DNA of 41,793 nucleotides from Bryobacterales bacterium (lineage in GTDB: Bacteria; Acidobacteriota; Terriglobia; Bryobacterales; UBA6623): assembly GCA_028819235.1 (NCBI GenBank), contig JAPPMC010000023.1, forward strand, positions 1-41,793, read 5' to 3'. Below are positions 26,219 through 35,217 of this stretch, in pieces. The position numbers and the translations under genes were made by a program. The notes beneath the pieces were generated by a model that worked only from the letters and a program-made list of their open reading frames with translations, was not told where the DNA came from and made no database searches. The number at the start of each line of letters is the position of its first letter. Position 1 is the first letter of the stretch.

Positions 26219-27619
26219 CTAGGGTTGGTCGAGGCCGTCCGCAAGATGCCGGACCGCGTCCATCACCAGCAAGTCCCGATGCGGGGGGCCCACGATCTGG
26301 ACACCGATCGGCAAACCATCCGCAGTCTTGGTGACGGGCACCGTAGCCGCGGGCAGGCCGAACAGGTTGAACACTTGGCTGTACGAGAATACCTTCGGGT
26401 AGCGAACCGTCTGGCCGTCCACGGTCCATTCGCGCTCTCCATGCCTGAATGCAGGAATGGCCGATACCGGGCACAGCAGCAACGGGTGGCTCTCCATCTG
26501 GCTGGCGAGATGCGACCGCAGTATGTCCCGGGAAACCCACCCGGCCAGCAGATCGTCGTAAGAAATCTCCCGTTCTTCCTCGACGGTGGCCATCGCATCG
26601 AAGGCCAATGGGTGCAATCGATAGTCTTCCGGAACGGTGTTTGCAATCAGCGTGCTGAGGCAAACGCCGAACATCATCCACCACAGACCCGGCGCTGCAT
26701 CCAGACCTTCCAGTTCGATCCGGTCGACCTTGAAGCCGAGGTCCGACAGGGCTTGCGCGGCCGTCCTCACGGCTGCCCGGGTCTCCGCTGTGGCGGGAGT
26801 GTCCCAAGCATGATCGAACCATCCCACGCGGACTTCACGGCTCAAGTCTTCGGGTCGATAGCCGGCCCGCGGAATCGGGATCGAGAGCGCGTCACCGCTC
26901 GTGTCGGCTTCGCAGCCGATCCGAACGAGGAATTCCAGGTCCACCGCAGTCTTTGCGATTGGCCCGACGCCTGCCAGGAGCATGGTCGGCCCCGCGACCG
27001 CTGGCCAGTGTCCGGATCTGGGGATGAACCCTGGTGTCGGCTTGAAGCCGTACAGCCCGCAGAAGTGTGCGGGCACCCGCACTGAACCGCCGGCGTCACT
27101 TCCGAAGCTGGCGCTTGCCATGCCAGCGGCCACAGCGGCTGCGCAGCCGCCGCTCGACCCGCCCGGGGTCCGGGAGGGATCGATGGGTGAATTCGTGCGT
27201 CCGTAGATGGCGTTGTCCGTCTCGTAGGCCATGAGGAACTCAGGCACATTGGTGGTTCCGATGACAATCGCGCCCTCCTCCTTGATTGAACTGACGACGG
27301 CCGCGTCTCTGTCCGCGATCTGTCCGAGGCGCATTCTTGAGCCACACTCGAACTTGAACCCCTTCGTGGCGATGGAGCTCTTGACCGTTACTGGAACGCC
27401 CGGCAGGTAACCTTCGAATTCGTCGAACGGGTATTCTTCGTCCACCTTGGCGGCGAGATCCAGAGCACGGTCGGCCTGCAGGTCAGTGATTGCGTTCAGG
27501 TCCCCATTCAATTCGGCAGCGCGCTGCAGGTGGGCCTCCACGACTTCTCGCGCTCGGACCTCCCCCCGATTGACTAGTCCTCCCAGCCGGACCGCACCGT
27601 GCCTGAGCAGTTCGTGCAT
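26219..27619 (-). CDS. Amidase-signature family hydrolase
   Basis: 466-residue enzyme hydrolysing amide bonds with the Ser-cisSer-Lys triad: K80 in VPVTVKSS, S155 in PGGSSGG and S179 in GSDAGGSVRVPAHFCG. The C-terminal NLFGLPAATVPV and GLPIGVQIVGPPHRD are typical of the family. GatA would normally read GTDTGGSIR and sit with gatB/gatC, so a catabolic amidase is more likely than the tRNA amidotransferase subunit. The ATG at 27619 directly follows TTTACAGA. It is divergent from the DUF1080 gene. Confidence 0.93.
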   Translation of the reverse strand: MHELLRHGAVRLGGLVNRGEVRAREVVEAHLQRAAELNGDLNAITDLQADRALDLAAKVDEEYPFDEFEGYLPGVPVTVKSSIATKGFKFECGSRMRLGQIADRDAAVVSSIKEEGAIVIGTTNVPEFLMAYETDNAIYGRTNSPIDPSRTPGGSSGGCAAAVAAGMASASFGSDAGGSVRVPAHFCGLYGFKPTPGFIPRSGHWPAVAGPTMLLAGVGPIAKTAVDLEFLVRIGCEADTSGDALSIPIPRAGYRPEDLSREVRVGWFDHAWDTPATAETRAAVRTAAQALSDLGFKVDRIELEGLDAAPGLWWMMFGVCLSTLIANTVPEDYRLHPLAFDAMATVEEEREISYDDLLAGWVSRDILRSHLASQMESHPLLLCPVSAIPAFRHGEREWTVDGQTVRYPKVFSYSQVFNLFGLPAATVPVTKTADGLPIGVQIVGPPHRDLLVMDAVRHLADGLDQP

Positions 27620-27698
27620 TCTGTAAACCTAGCAGCGAAGGCCGGTGGGGCCTAGCCCCGAGCAAGACGCCTCACGGGATGCGACCGCAGCGGGAATG

Positions 27699-27704
27699 TA
27701 TGCT
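27699..27704 (+). promoter_or_regulatory. Possible -10 box (TATGCT) of the DUF1080 gene
   Basis: TATGCT ends 9 nt before ATG 27714, again predicting an almost leaderless mRNA. An alternative in-frame ATG at 27696 overlaps the box, so start and promoter calls exclude each other. Confidence 0.25.
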
Positions 27705-27713
27705 GGATTCGCC

Positions 27714-28349
27714 ATGCTTCGTTGGTTTGTAGTCTTCGTGCTCCTCGCTGTGATTGCCTGCGGCACGGTCGCGCCACCTGCGGAGCAGCTGTTCAACGGC
27801 ACTGATCTTGCGGGATGGCGGCATGTGGGTCCGGGGGACTTCGTGGTCGAGGACGGGGCTCTCAAGACCAGTGGCGGGATGGGGCTGTTGGTGTACGACG
27901 GCAAGCCGATCGGCAACGCCGTGCTGACAGTGGTCTACAAGCCAGAGTCCCCGAACTCAAATGCGGGAGTCTTCATCCGATGCCCCGAGAAGCCCCATGA
28001 CCCGTGGTTTGCCGTCCATCGTGGATACGAGGTGCAGATACAGGACACTGGCGACGAATTCCACCGAACCGGCTCGATCTACTCGATTGCACCGGCCGGC
28101 GAGTTCCCCGCAAGCGGAGACGGTTGGAACACCATGGAGATTGAGATCGACAAGCAGGTCACGCGGGTCCGAGTCAACGACGTGCTCGTGAACGAGTTTG
28201 AGGGCGGTCAGGCGGTCCCCGAACGCCAGAGATGGTATGAGCCACAGCGAGGCCCGCGTCCGGATGAAGGCTACATCGGGCTGCAGAACCACGACGAGCG
28301 AAGCGTGGTATGGTTTCGCGAGGTCAGCGTCCGACCGCTGGGCGACTGA
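27714..28349 (+). CDS. DUF1080 (3-keto-disaccharide hydrolase-like) lipoprotein
   Basis: 211-residue lipoprotein: signal peptide with lipobox VIAC near residue 16, then one DUF1080 domain. Family marks are LFNGTDLAGWRHVG, VEDGALKTSGG, a NAGVFIRCP strand, YEVQIQDTG and GYIGLQNHDERSVVWFREVSV near the end. Proteins of this family bind or hydrolyse modified glucosides (3-keto-glucosides) at the envelope and are common beside sulfatase and PSD1 genes. ATG 27714 gives the best signal peptide. Confidence 0.9.
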   Translation: MLRWFVVFVLLAVIACGTVAPPAEQLFNGTDLAGWRHVGPGDFVVEDGALKTSGGMGLLVYDGKPIGNAVLTVVYKPESPNSNAGVFIRCPEKPHDPWFAVHRGYEVQIQDTGDEFHRTGSIYSIAPAGEFPASGDGWNTMEIEIDKQVTRVRVNDVLVNEFEGGQAVPERQRWYEPQRGPRPDEGYIGLQNHDERSVVWFREVSVRPLGD

Positions 28350-28445
28350 TCGGGGCCGATCGCACTCATGGCGCGAGGCGTCTCGTTTCCGTGGAGCCGT
28401 CAATTCAGTTCGTCTAACAACCGATTCACCGTCAATGGAGCACTC

Positions 28446-29057
28446 ATGATTCCTGCCAATCCCTTCAATAGGCCGCTCGGACGCGCCGTCCTGCTGCCAG
28501 CAATTCTTGTCAGCTTCTTGACGCCTGCGGTCTCGCAGGGTCCTGAGGGCGAGAGCACGACCGCCACTCACCTGTTTGTGAAGCGGGACACGGCCGAGAA
28601 ACACGAGCCGAGCGCGACGTCGGTGAGCCGGATTATGCTGACAGCCGACCAGACCAACGGGCGCTACAGCATCATCGACGAGGTGTTCAAGCCTGGGATG
28701 AAGACTCCGCCGCACAAGCACGCCTATCATTCCGAGACCTTCTTGGTGCTCGCGGGCAGGATGAAGTGGACCGTAGGAGGTGAGACGGACATCATCGGGC
28801 CGGGAGACTTGGTCTACATCCCGCCGGACACATCGCACGCCACGGAAGTGCTGGGGGACGAGCCAGTCCACGCGATCATGCTCTACGAGCCCGGAGGGTA
28901 CGAGATCGGACTGCGACAGCGGGCCGCCGCTAGGAGTGCGCGGGAATCGGGAGATCCGGAGGCAGTGCAGCCCCGGGGACGCCGCTCGCCGAATCCGTAT
29001 GCCGACTTCGTCCCCACCGCGCCGCGTCGTCCGCGAGCGCCGTCTGCGGATCGTTAG
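28446..29057 (+). CDS. Secreted single-domain cupin
   Basis: 203-residue protein with signal peptide (LLPAILVSFLTPAVS). The cupin motif 1 is GMKTPPHKHAYHSETFLVLAG, with metal ligands H-x-H, a later His and Glu, and motif 2 is PGDLVYIPPDTSHATEVLG. A disordered Arg/Pro-rich tail follows. A single metal-binding cupin could be a dioxygenase, isomerase or sugar-binding protein; no substrate can be assigned. ATG 28446 has GGAG 6 nt upstream. It follows the DUF1080 gene by 96 nt and may share its transcript. Confidence 0.88.
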   Translation: MIPANPFNRPLGRAVLLPAILVSFLTPAVSQGPEGESTTATHLFVKRDTAEKHEPSATSVSRIMLTADQTNGRYSIIDEVFKPGMKTPPHKHAYHSETFLVLAGRMKWTVGGETDIIGPGDLVYIPPDTSHATEVLGDEPVHAIMLYEPGGYEIGLRQRAAARSARESGDPEAVQPRGRRSPNPYADFVPTAPRRPRAPSADR

Positions 29058-29090
29058 CGCGATCGCCGCAGACACTCCGGCATGAGTTGC

Positions 29091-29948
29091 TCAGGTCGGT
29101 AGCGGGCGGCGGGTCACCGAAGCCGTCAGGCTGCCCACTCCCTCGATCCGCGCTTCCACAGTGTCGCCGGGCTGGATGCGCGCACCCTTGGGACAGCCCG
29201 TTGAGAGGATGTCACCCGGCTCGAATGTCATGACCCGGGTATGGAAGGCCGCAAGGCCGTGGGGACGGTGCTTCATGTTGTAGACAAAGTCGCGCGAGAA
29301 CACATTCGAGTTGTGGATGGTCTGGACCTCGAGCGCGTCCACATCTTCCACCTCGTCCGCCGTGACAATGACCGGTCCGAAAGAGAAGAATGTGTCGAAG
29401 CTCTTTGACCGCTGGAGATAGCGCGTGTTTCTGGCGAGGATGTCCAACGCTGTCATGTCGAGCGTGGTCGTGTAGCCGAAGATCACCTCGTGGATCGAAT
29501 CGATCGGAACGTCCCTGCACTCCTTCCCGAACACCACTGCCAACTCGCCCTCGGCGTCAACGTCTTGGGACAGATCCTCGGGTGGCAACTCGATTTCTCC
29601 TCCTGGCTCAAAGAAGGACGACGACGGCTTCATGAAGCTGCCCGGTTCCTCGGGCTGGGATTCGCTCAGATCTTCGGCATGCGAGCGGTAGTTCAAGCCG
29701 ATGCACCACACCTTGCCCGGTCTGCGGTAAGGCAGAACCAGGCGTGATTCGACCAACGGAATCTCGGCCTCCACCCCTCGGGCGAGTGCGGCGATGGCCT
29801 TGGAAGTGCCCGACCGGACCAGATCGAGCATCCTCAGCGGGAAGTCCGCCCCGCGCTTGGCGTTGAGTTGGCTGATGGGGAGGATACGGTCGCCTCGGAG
29901 GATACCTGCCTCCCGGGCTCCAGCGTGTTCGAACGTGCAGAGTCTCAT
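29091..29948 (-). CDS. Fumarylacetoacetate hydrolase (FAH)-family enzyme
   Basis: 285-residue FAH-family hydrolase, isomerase or decarboxylase for breakdown of aromatic or sugar acids. An N-terminal domain (1-75) precedes the catalytic domain: VWCIGLNYRSHAEDL, metal ligands E133 and E135 in DAEGELAVVFG, D164 in TTTLDMTALDI, and GDILSTGCPKG near the end. ATG 29948 is preceded by TTGGAGAGG; the longer frame to 30056 overlaps unrelated sequence. The reaction could be acylpyruvate hydrolysis or 2-keto-3-deoxy sugar acid metabolism. It lies on the same strand as, and 141 nt after, the TonB receptor gene. Confidence 0.92.
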   Translation of the reverse strand: MRLCTFEHAGAREAGILRGDRILPISQLNAKRGADFPLRMLDLVRSGTSKAIAALARGVEAEIPLVESRLVLPYRRPGKVWCIGLNYRSHAEDLSESQPEEPGSFMKPSSSFFEPGGEIELPPEDLSQDVDAEGELAVVFGKECRDVPIDSIHEVIFGYTTTLDMTALDILARNTRYLQRSKSFDTFFSFGPVIVTADEVEDVDALEVQTIHNSNVFSRDFVYNMKHRPHGLAAFHTRVMTFEPGDILSTGCPKGARIQPGDTVEARIEGVGSLTASVTRRPLPT

Positions 29949-30089
29949 CCTCTCCAACCATCTTAGGTTCCCTATTCTCTTGGCAATGGATGGGCCTTCG
30001 ACGCTCGCCCGCGTCCTCCCGGGTGACCCGCGTCCACAGCGCGAAGGCTGGTGCACCCGCGTTCGTCCGGCACGTCGGCGCCCGCTTGG

Positions 30090-32714
30090 TCAGAACGAGA
30101 GCTGCAGCGTGAACTTGAAGGCTCGCCCGTCGTTGAGCGTATTTGTGATCTGCCCGAAGTTTGGGGATGTCAGCTCCCGGCCCGGCTCGGCGAACTGCGG
30201 GTGGTTGAAAAAGTTCAAGGACTCTGCCCGCAGCGTCACAGAAGTGTCGCCCGGCAGGGCCCACCGCTTCGAGAGCGCAAAGTTGATGTTGAATATCCCG
30301 TCCTTGCGGAAGGTGTTCCTCCCCAGATTTCCGGCAGTGTCCGTCGGTGCGATGAAGGCGAACGCCTCCTGGCGAAGGCGCTCGGCCGAATTGTCGGGAT
30401 CATCCACTGATCGACCGAGCCCGGATGGGTCCAGCAGGTTTGGGCGGTCTCCCGGGGATCCGTCGACGTTGCCGAATCCCTCCCCGTCAGACCCGGCGAT
30501 GACGTCGAACGGCGTGCCAGACTTGCCCAACACAACCGCGCTCAGCCGCCAGCCACCCAGCAAAGACCCGATCAACGCACGGCCCGATGGTGCCTGCCAC
30601 TGGGCCCTTACGAGCGCCGAGTGGGGTTGGTCGAACGAGCTGACGGCCCGCATCTCGGCATGGGAGTTCAACTCCGATTGGCTGCGTCCAAGCCGGCCGG
30701 ACCTGCCAGATGCCGTTCCCGAAAAATCGTTTCCCAAGTCGATGGCCTTGCTCCACCAGTAGGAAGCCTCCAAGTTGAGGCCCTTCCACCTGGGAATCGT
30801 CAGGGTCGCCTTGCCGGCGTCGAAATAGCCCCTCGATCCGTTTACCCCGAAGCGGTTGTCGTAATAGCGTGGATCCGGGCGGCGCTGGTTGACGGTCCGC
30901 GTGGTCTGGGGGATGCCCGGCACGGGGACTGCCCGGTTCGTGTACCACAGAGTGAGGAGCTTGTGAGTTCGGCTCCCGACGTAGCCCAAGTTGAGCGTCA
31001 CGCCGCCACCAAGGGGCACTTCCCAGTCAAGCCCGTATTGGTGCGAGTACGGCGTCGCAAGTTCGGAGTCCATCTGGAACACCGTTGACCGGGCATTCGG
31101 GTCGACGTCCTGCTGGGTGCGGCCACCCAAGGGTCGGATCAGGTCCGGGACTTGGACTGCAATGTTGATGTTCAGCGGAGGGCTAAATCGCGACTGGCCA
31201 TAAGTGACGTCGAATATCTGGCCGTAGTGGATCCCGTATGTCGCGCGGACCACCCCGAAGCGTCCGCCCGGAGAATAGGCCAAGCCGAATCGGGGCGCGA
31301 AGTTGTTGCAGTCGCAGTCATAGGGGATCTCGGTCAACCCTCGCACCTCCGCCGGTGCGGTGACCGGCTCGAACCGAAGCCCCAGACTTAGGGTCAACGG
31401 GGGCGCCAACTTCCACTGCGTGCCCAGAAAGTACTGCATCGCCCAGTTGCGGAAGCCCCGGTGGATGCTCCCTATCGCCACGCGGTACACACTGGGCGTT
31501 CCTAGGCGGATGTTTGTGATAGCGTCCCGGCCGAAATCATTGCGGAAGAAGAAGAGCCCGCGGTGGCTCTCAGCCTCCGACCCATTCACCTGCCGCCGTG
31601 TCAGCTCGGCGCCGAAGGTCAGGGACAGGTCTCCCCTTCGGTGTTCGCCCTGTGCTCCATACGAGAAGCGGTTCAGTGCGCGGTCGATCGGGATGTTCGA
31701 GCTGGGGCCGAGGAACTCGACGACGAACCCCGTCAGCACCAACGGGCCGACCGCCGACTCCTCCGACACGAGGAGGCTGCCGACCCTCTCGAAGGCACCT
31801 GTAAGGCTGGTGGTGGTATTCGCCGACCAGTCGCGGGTCCATGTGACCGCCGCCAGATGGTTCTTTGTGGTCGTGTCTGGGTTCTGGCCCCCGACAAGCT
31901 GGAATGCGTCGACCTTTTGGCCGGTGAAGCTGTATTGCATGGACAAGTGGTCCCGCTGCCCTGCGTCCTGCCTCAGGCGAATCGATCCACGGTCATTGTT
32001 GATCGCCTGGATGTCGTTGGTGTTCAGCGCCCGCGGATTGATGTCCGTCCTGTTGGGGAGTTCGTTGGGGTAGGCGTCGAGCAGGCGCTGGACGTAAGCC
32101 CTCTTCTCGGGGTCTGTGGCGAGCGGCGTACGCTCTTCCGGCGTCGGAACGAGCACGTTGCCGTTGACGTTGCCACGGGATCGCACCTGATTGCCGTCAA
32201 GGACCAGCGAGCCACTTCGCCAGGCCCGCGTACCGACGGTGAAGCCGTAGGAGTTGTCGTGGGCCGGGCGAACGCCACCAGCCTGAAAGAAAGACCGTGC
32301 GCTCGTGACGCTGTTCTGGTGCATCCACCGCAACTCACCGTTTAGGCCGGCCACAGGCGCGGCTGTGGCCCGGCGGAGCCGTTTCGGCGGCTGTCCGAAC
32401 TCGGCGGCAAAGTATCGCTGATCTATGCGCACGTCGGACGGCACTGTGGCGGTTGTGCCCATGCGCGTGGTGAGTTCTCGCAGGACGTTGTTGTCGATAA
32501 GGGTGATCCTGACATTCTCGTTGCGGCGGCCCTCCCCTTGTTCGGCGTCGACCTCCCCAAGAAGGTTGAGCGCAGTGCGTTGGGCATCGCCGGCTTGCTC
32601 CGTTGATTGGTCTGCGCCAGCTTCCGGCCCTTCAGGTGCGCGGTCCTCTTCTTGCGCCGCACCACTGCCCACGACGAGGCAGACCACCGCCCCCAATCGC
32701 AGAAACCTGCACAT
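30090..32714 (-). CDS. TonB-dependent receptor-like outer-membrane protein (Oar-like)
   Basis: 874-residue outer-membrane beta-barrel. A signal peptide (FLRLGAVVCLVVGSGAAQ) precedes an acidic linker and a long series of amphipathic strands. Typical barrel phrases are NFAPRFGLAYSPGGRFG, VRATYGIHYGQIFD, YSHQYGLDWEVPL, TLNLGYVGSRTHKL and a C-terminal FKFTLQLSF ending in Phe, the assembly signal. It resembles the large Oar-like receptors of Acidobacteriota but is shorter and has no carboxypeptidase-regulatory-like N-terminal domain and no obvious TonB box. It probably imports or adheres to large substrates, in line with the neighbouring catabolic enzymes. Confidence 0.85.
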   Translation of the reverse strand: MCRFLRLGAVVCLVVGSGAAQEEDRAPEGPEAGADQSTEQAGDAQRTALNLLGEVDAEQGEGRRNENVRITLIDNNVLRELTTRMGTTATVPSDVRIDQRYFAAEFGQPPKRLRRATAAPVAGLNGELRWMHQNSVTSARSFFQAGGVRPAHDNSYGFTVGTRAWRSGSLVLDGNQVRSRGNVNGNVLVPTPEERTPLATDPEKRAYVQRLLDAYPNELPNRTDINPRALNTNDIQAINNDRGSIRLRQDAGQRDHLSMQYSFTGQKVDAFQLVGGQNPDTTTKNHLAAVTWTRDWSANTTTSLTGAFERVGSLLVSEESAVGPLVLTGFVVEFLGPSSNIPIDRALNRFSYGAQGEHRRGDLSLTFGAELTRRQVNGSEAESHRGLFFFRNDFGRDAITNIRLGTPSVYRVAIGSIHRGFRNWAMQYFLGTQWKLAPPLTLSLGLRFEPVTAPAEVRGLTEIPYDCDCNNFAPRFGLAYSPGGRFGVVRATYGIHYGQIFDVTYGQSRFSPPLNINIAVQVPDLIRPLGGRTQQDVDPNARSTVFQMDSELATPYSHQYGLDWEVPLGGGVTLNLGYVGSRTHKLLTLWYTNRAVPVPGIPQTTRTVNQRRPDPRYYDNRFGVNGSRGYFDAGKATLTIPRWKGLNLEASYWWSKAIDLGNDFSGTASGRSGRLGRSQSELNSHAEMRAVSSFDQPHSALVRAQWQAPSGRALIGSLLGGWRLSAVVLGKSGTPFDVIAGSDGEGFGNVDGSPGDRPNLLDPSGLGRSVDDPDNSAERLRQEAFAFIAPTDTAGNLGRNTFRKDGIFNINFALSKRWALPGDTSVTLRAESLNFFNHPQFAEPGRELTSPNFGQITNTLNDGRAFKFTLQLSF

Positions 32715-32948
32715 GCAATGCGATTTTCTCACAGGGACCGTGCGCTCGCCGCTCCATGGGTCCACGCGCGCTGGGGCCAAGGGCCTCAGGCGAAGACGGC
32801 CCCAAGGCCGCGGCTCAGGCTCTGCCCTACTGCGGGCATTGACTTCCTCGAGAGCCTATCCCGCCCTGTTGCCTGCCGACGGTCCGCGGAGAACCACCGA
32901 ATGTTGCGGCTCGCAGGTCGGGCCCGAGCCTAGAGTCCGCCTTGCGGG

Positions 32949-34040
32949 CTACGGCTGCAGATGGCGGATCGCTGCCTCGTCAAAGGCCAAGCCTAGGCCC
33001 GGCTCTTCTGGCAGGACGAGACACCCGTCGTTCGGATCAATCCGCGGACAGTCCTCGAAGAGGTGTAGGGACCAGGGCATGTGCTCCACGATCAGGCCGT
33101 TCGGGGCGGCGGCTACACAATGGCCGAGGATCTCTGGGGCCAAGTGGCTCACCACCGGCCGGTTCCACGCCTCGGCCATGTGCGCGACCTTCATCCACGG
33201 AGTGATGCCGCCCGCCCGAAGCAAGTCGACCATGACGACATCCACGGCTTCCCTCTGCAGCATGTGCGCGAAGGGTGCAATTCCGTAGTGGTACTCCCCG
33301 GTTGCGATCGGAGTGTCGAGGGCGTCGGCGATGCGGGCCAAGCCTTCATAATCCTGATGGTCGATCGGGTCCTCGAGCCAGTACAGGCCGCACGCCTCCA
33401 TTTCGCGGCCGACGCGGATGGATGTGCTCACGTCCCAGCCTTGGTTGATGTCCACCATCAGGGCTACTCTCTCCCCCACGGCTGAGCGCAAGGCCTGCAT
33501 TCGGTGCACTTCCTTAAAGATGTCTTCGTGGCGGCCCATGCGGAACTTCATGGCCCGGAATCCGCTTGAGACGAGCTCCAGGCTGGTCTCGACGAGCGCA
33601 GCGGCGTCATATTCGCGCCACAGGAAACCGCTCGCGTACGCTAAGACGCGCCGCGAGTCCCCGCCAAGCAGCCGGAACAGCGGCATGCCGAGCTGCTTGC
33701 CCCGTATGTCCCAGAGCGCCACGTCGATAGCTGCGACTGCCGACGTGACCGCTCCCGCCGGGGCGCCCTGGCCTCCAAGGGCCAACAGCTTGGCACCGAT
33801 GGCTTCGATGTGGCGGGGGTCTTCGCCTACGGCGCACTCCGCGAGCGCGTCGAGCGTCGCCTTCAGCCCGGTCAGCATCTCGACGGGAACGAAACCGGAG
33901 TAGCCGATCCCTTCGAAGCCGTCATCGGTCTGCAGCTCGATGGTGACGAAATTCGCCAGACTTGTGGCGATGGCTTCGCGATTCGGGTCAGCGAGCTTCG
34001 ATGGACAGGCCAGCTGCGTTCGATAAGACGAGATCTTCAT
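32949..34040 (-). CDS. Mandelate racemase/enolase-superfamily dehydratase
   Basis: 363-residue enolase-superfamily enzyme, probably a sugar-acid dehydratase or related racemase. Catalytic residues are visible: K165 with R167 in AMKFRMG (a KxK/KxR element), metal ligands D197 (VDINQGWD), E223 (WLEDP) and E249 (TGEYHYG), and the His-Asp dyad H299 (VVSHLAPE) with D272. The N-terminal capping domain covers 1-125. ATG 34040 is favoured; frames upstream to 34082 are not conserved-looking. Same strand as the TonB receptor gene, 234 nt upstream of it. Confidence 0.93.
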   Translation of the reverse strand: MKISSYRTQLACPSKLADPNREAIATSLANFVTIELQTDDGFEGIGYSGFVPVEMLTGLKATLDALAECAVGEDPRHIEAIGAKLLALGGQGAPAGAVTSAVAAIDVALWDIRGKQLGMPLFRLLGGDSRRVLAYASGFLWREYDAAALVETSLELVSSGFRAMKFRMGRHEDIFKEVHRMQALRSAVGERVALMVDINQGWDVSTSIRVGREMEACGLYWLEDPIDHQDYEGLARIADALDTPIATGEYHYGIAPFAHMLQREAVDVVMVDLLRAGGITPWMKVAHMAEAWNRPVVSHLAPEILGHCVAAAPNGLIVEHMPWSLHLFEDCPRIDPNDGCLVLPEEPGLGLAFDEAAIRHLQP

Positions 34041-34083
34041 TCTGATGCGCGGAACAGGGCAATTGCGCTGACGGCTCCGCACC

Positions 34084-34089
34084 AGTATA
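34084..34089 (-). promoter_or_regulatory. Possible -10 box (TATACT) of the dehydratase gene
   Basis: TATACT on the minus strand, about 43 nt upstream of ATG 34040. The -35 region is not convincing. Confidence 0.35.
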
Positions 34090-34727
34090 GGTTGAGAACG
34101 ATCAGGGTCTCCCGCCGTGCAGAAGGCCAGATCAGGTCGCCCTTAAGCCAGCAGTTTTGAGTCGTCCTCTGCGACGACAACCTAGTCCGGTGCCGCTGGG
34201 ATGGGAGAGGACTGGCGGGGCAATTGGTAGGCGGAGATCGGCTTGGCGTGTCGGCTGAAGGTGGCACCAGTGGGCATCGGCGCGCTGGGCAGCCGGTCGC
34301 GCGGTTGCCGAGGGTCGAACATTGGAGACGCAGAGAGGACGTCGGCTCCCCCCAAGTCGCAGCCTAGCCGGATTCGGGCTTGCGTGGTAGCGTCCGTCGA
34401 TGCTCAATCTTGCCAACGCAAGATTCCGGCGCTTCCACTAGCTCTCATTCCCCAGTGCACGATTTGCTCGCGGGCGCTTCGATTCTCGACGTACGGCCAT
34501 TCCCATCTCAATCCATAGCGGATGGCCGGAGCCTGTTGTATGTCCACCCGCATGCTGAGACCGGAGTGTGGGCCTCGTCTTCGTGCGGCCACTGCTTGGA
34601 GCGTAGGCAGGTGGGGGTACAGCGCGGCAAGCACCTCCGCGCTGCTCGACCAGGGAGGTGGCCGCGTCCCTTGAGCTCCCCTCGGCCGCCTACCGGGCGC
34701 AGAGCCGGGATCTCGTTGATCTAGCTG
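34090..34727. other. Gene-poor stretch, nothing recognised
   Basis: Short frames on both strands without domains, signal peptides or ribosome-binding sites. No RNA gene recognised. Confidence 0.5.
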
Positions 34728-35033
34728 TCAATCGCCTAGTGGCCCACCACGATTCTGTTGCCATGCTCCACCGTGGCTAACAGCATGTGGCGACTCCCGG
34801 CCATCTGCCGCGAGGCCCAGGGCACATGTCATGGCCACGTCGGGGATGTGCCCCAGCACTCTTCCACTCCTATCGTGCACCTGTTGCTCTAGGGCCTCCT
34901 CCTGCACAAACTGTAACTGTGCTATACGGTGGACGGCCTCGTCCTGGCCTTGGGTGGGCAGGAACGCAAACTCTGCAGTGGCGGTCACGCCGACGCAGAT
35001 GCCCATCTTGGCGAGGATCGCCAAGGCAACCAC
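34728..35033 (-). CDS. Possible small exported hypothetical protein
   Basis: 101-residue ORF from a GTG start, with a hydrophobic N-terminus (VVALAILAKMGICVGVTATAEF) preceded in frame by basic residues (RGKRH), so the true start may lie a little upstream. The mature part (DEAVHRIAQLQFVQEEALEQQ) is helical and credible; the C-terminus is Gly/Ala rich. No family recognised and no clear ribosome-binding site. Confidence 0.3.
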   Translation of the reverse strand: MVALAILAKMGICVGVTATAEFAFLPTQGQDEAVHRIAQLQFVQEEALEQQVHDRSGRVLGHIPDVAMTCALGLAADGRESPHAVSHGGAWQQNRGGPLGD

Positions 35034-35217
35034 CGTGGCGAGCGCATGCCGCTTGCCGCGGGACCATTGCAGACTTGGCTGCTATGATTGACGACTAACA
35101 CGAGAGCGCAATAAGATGCTCGCTCTGAATTCGGGCTCTCCAATGAGTTTGTGGGCGGTAGTTTTTCGTTAGGCTTGACCCGCATGGGAGTTGGTGTCCT
35201 CGAATGGTGAATCGGTC

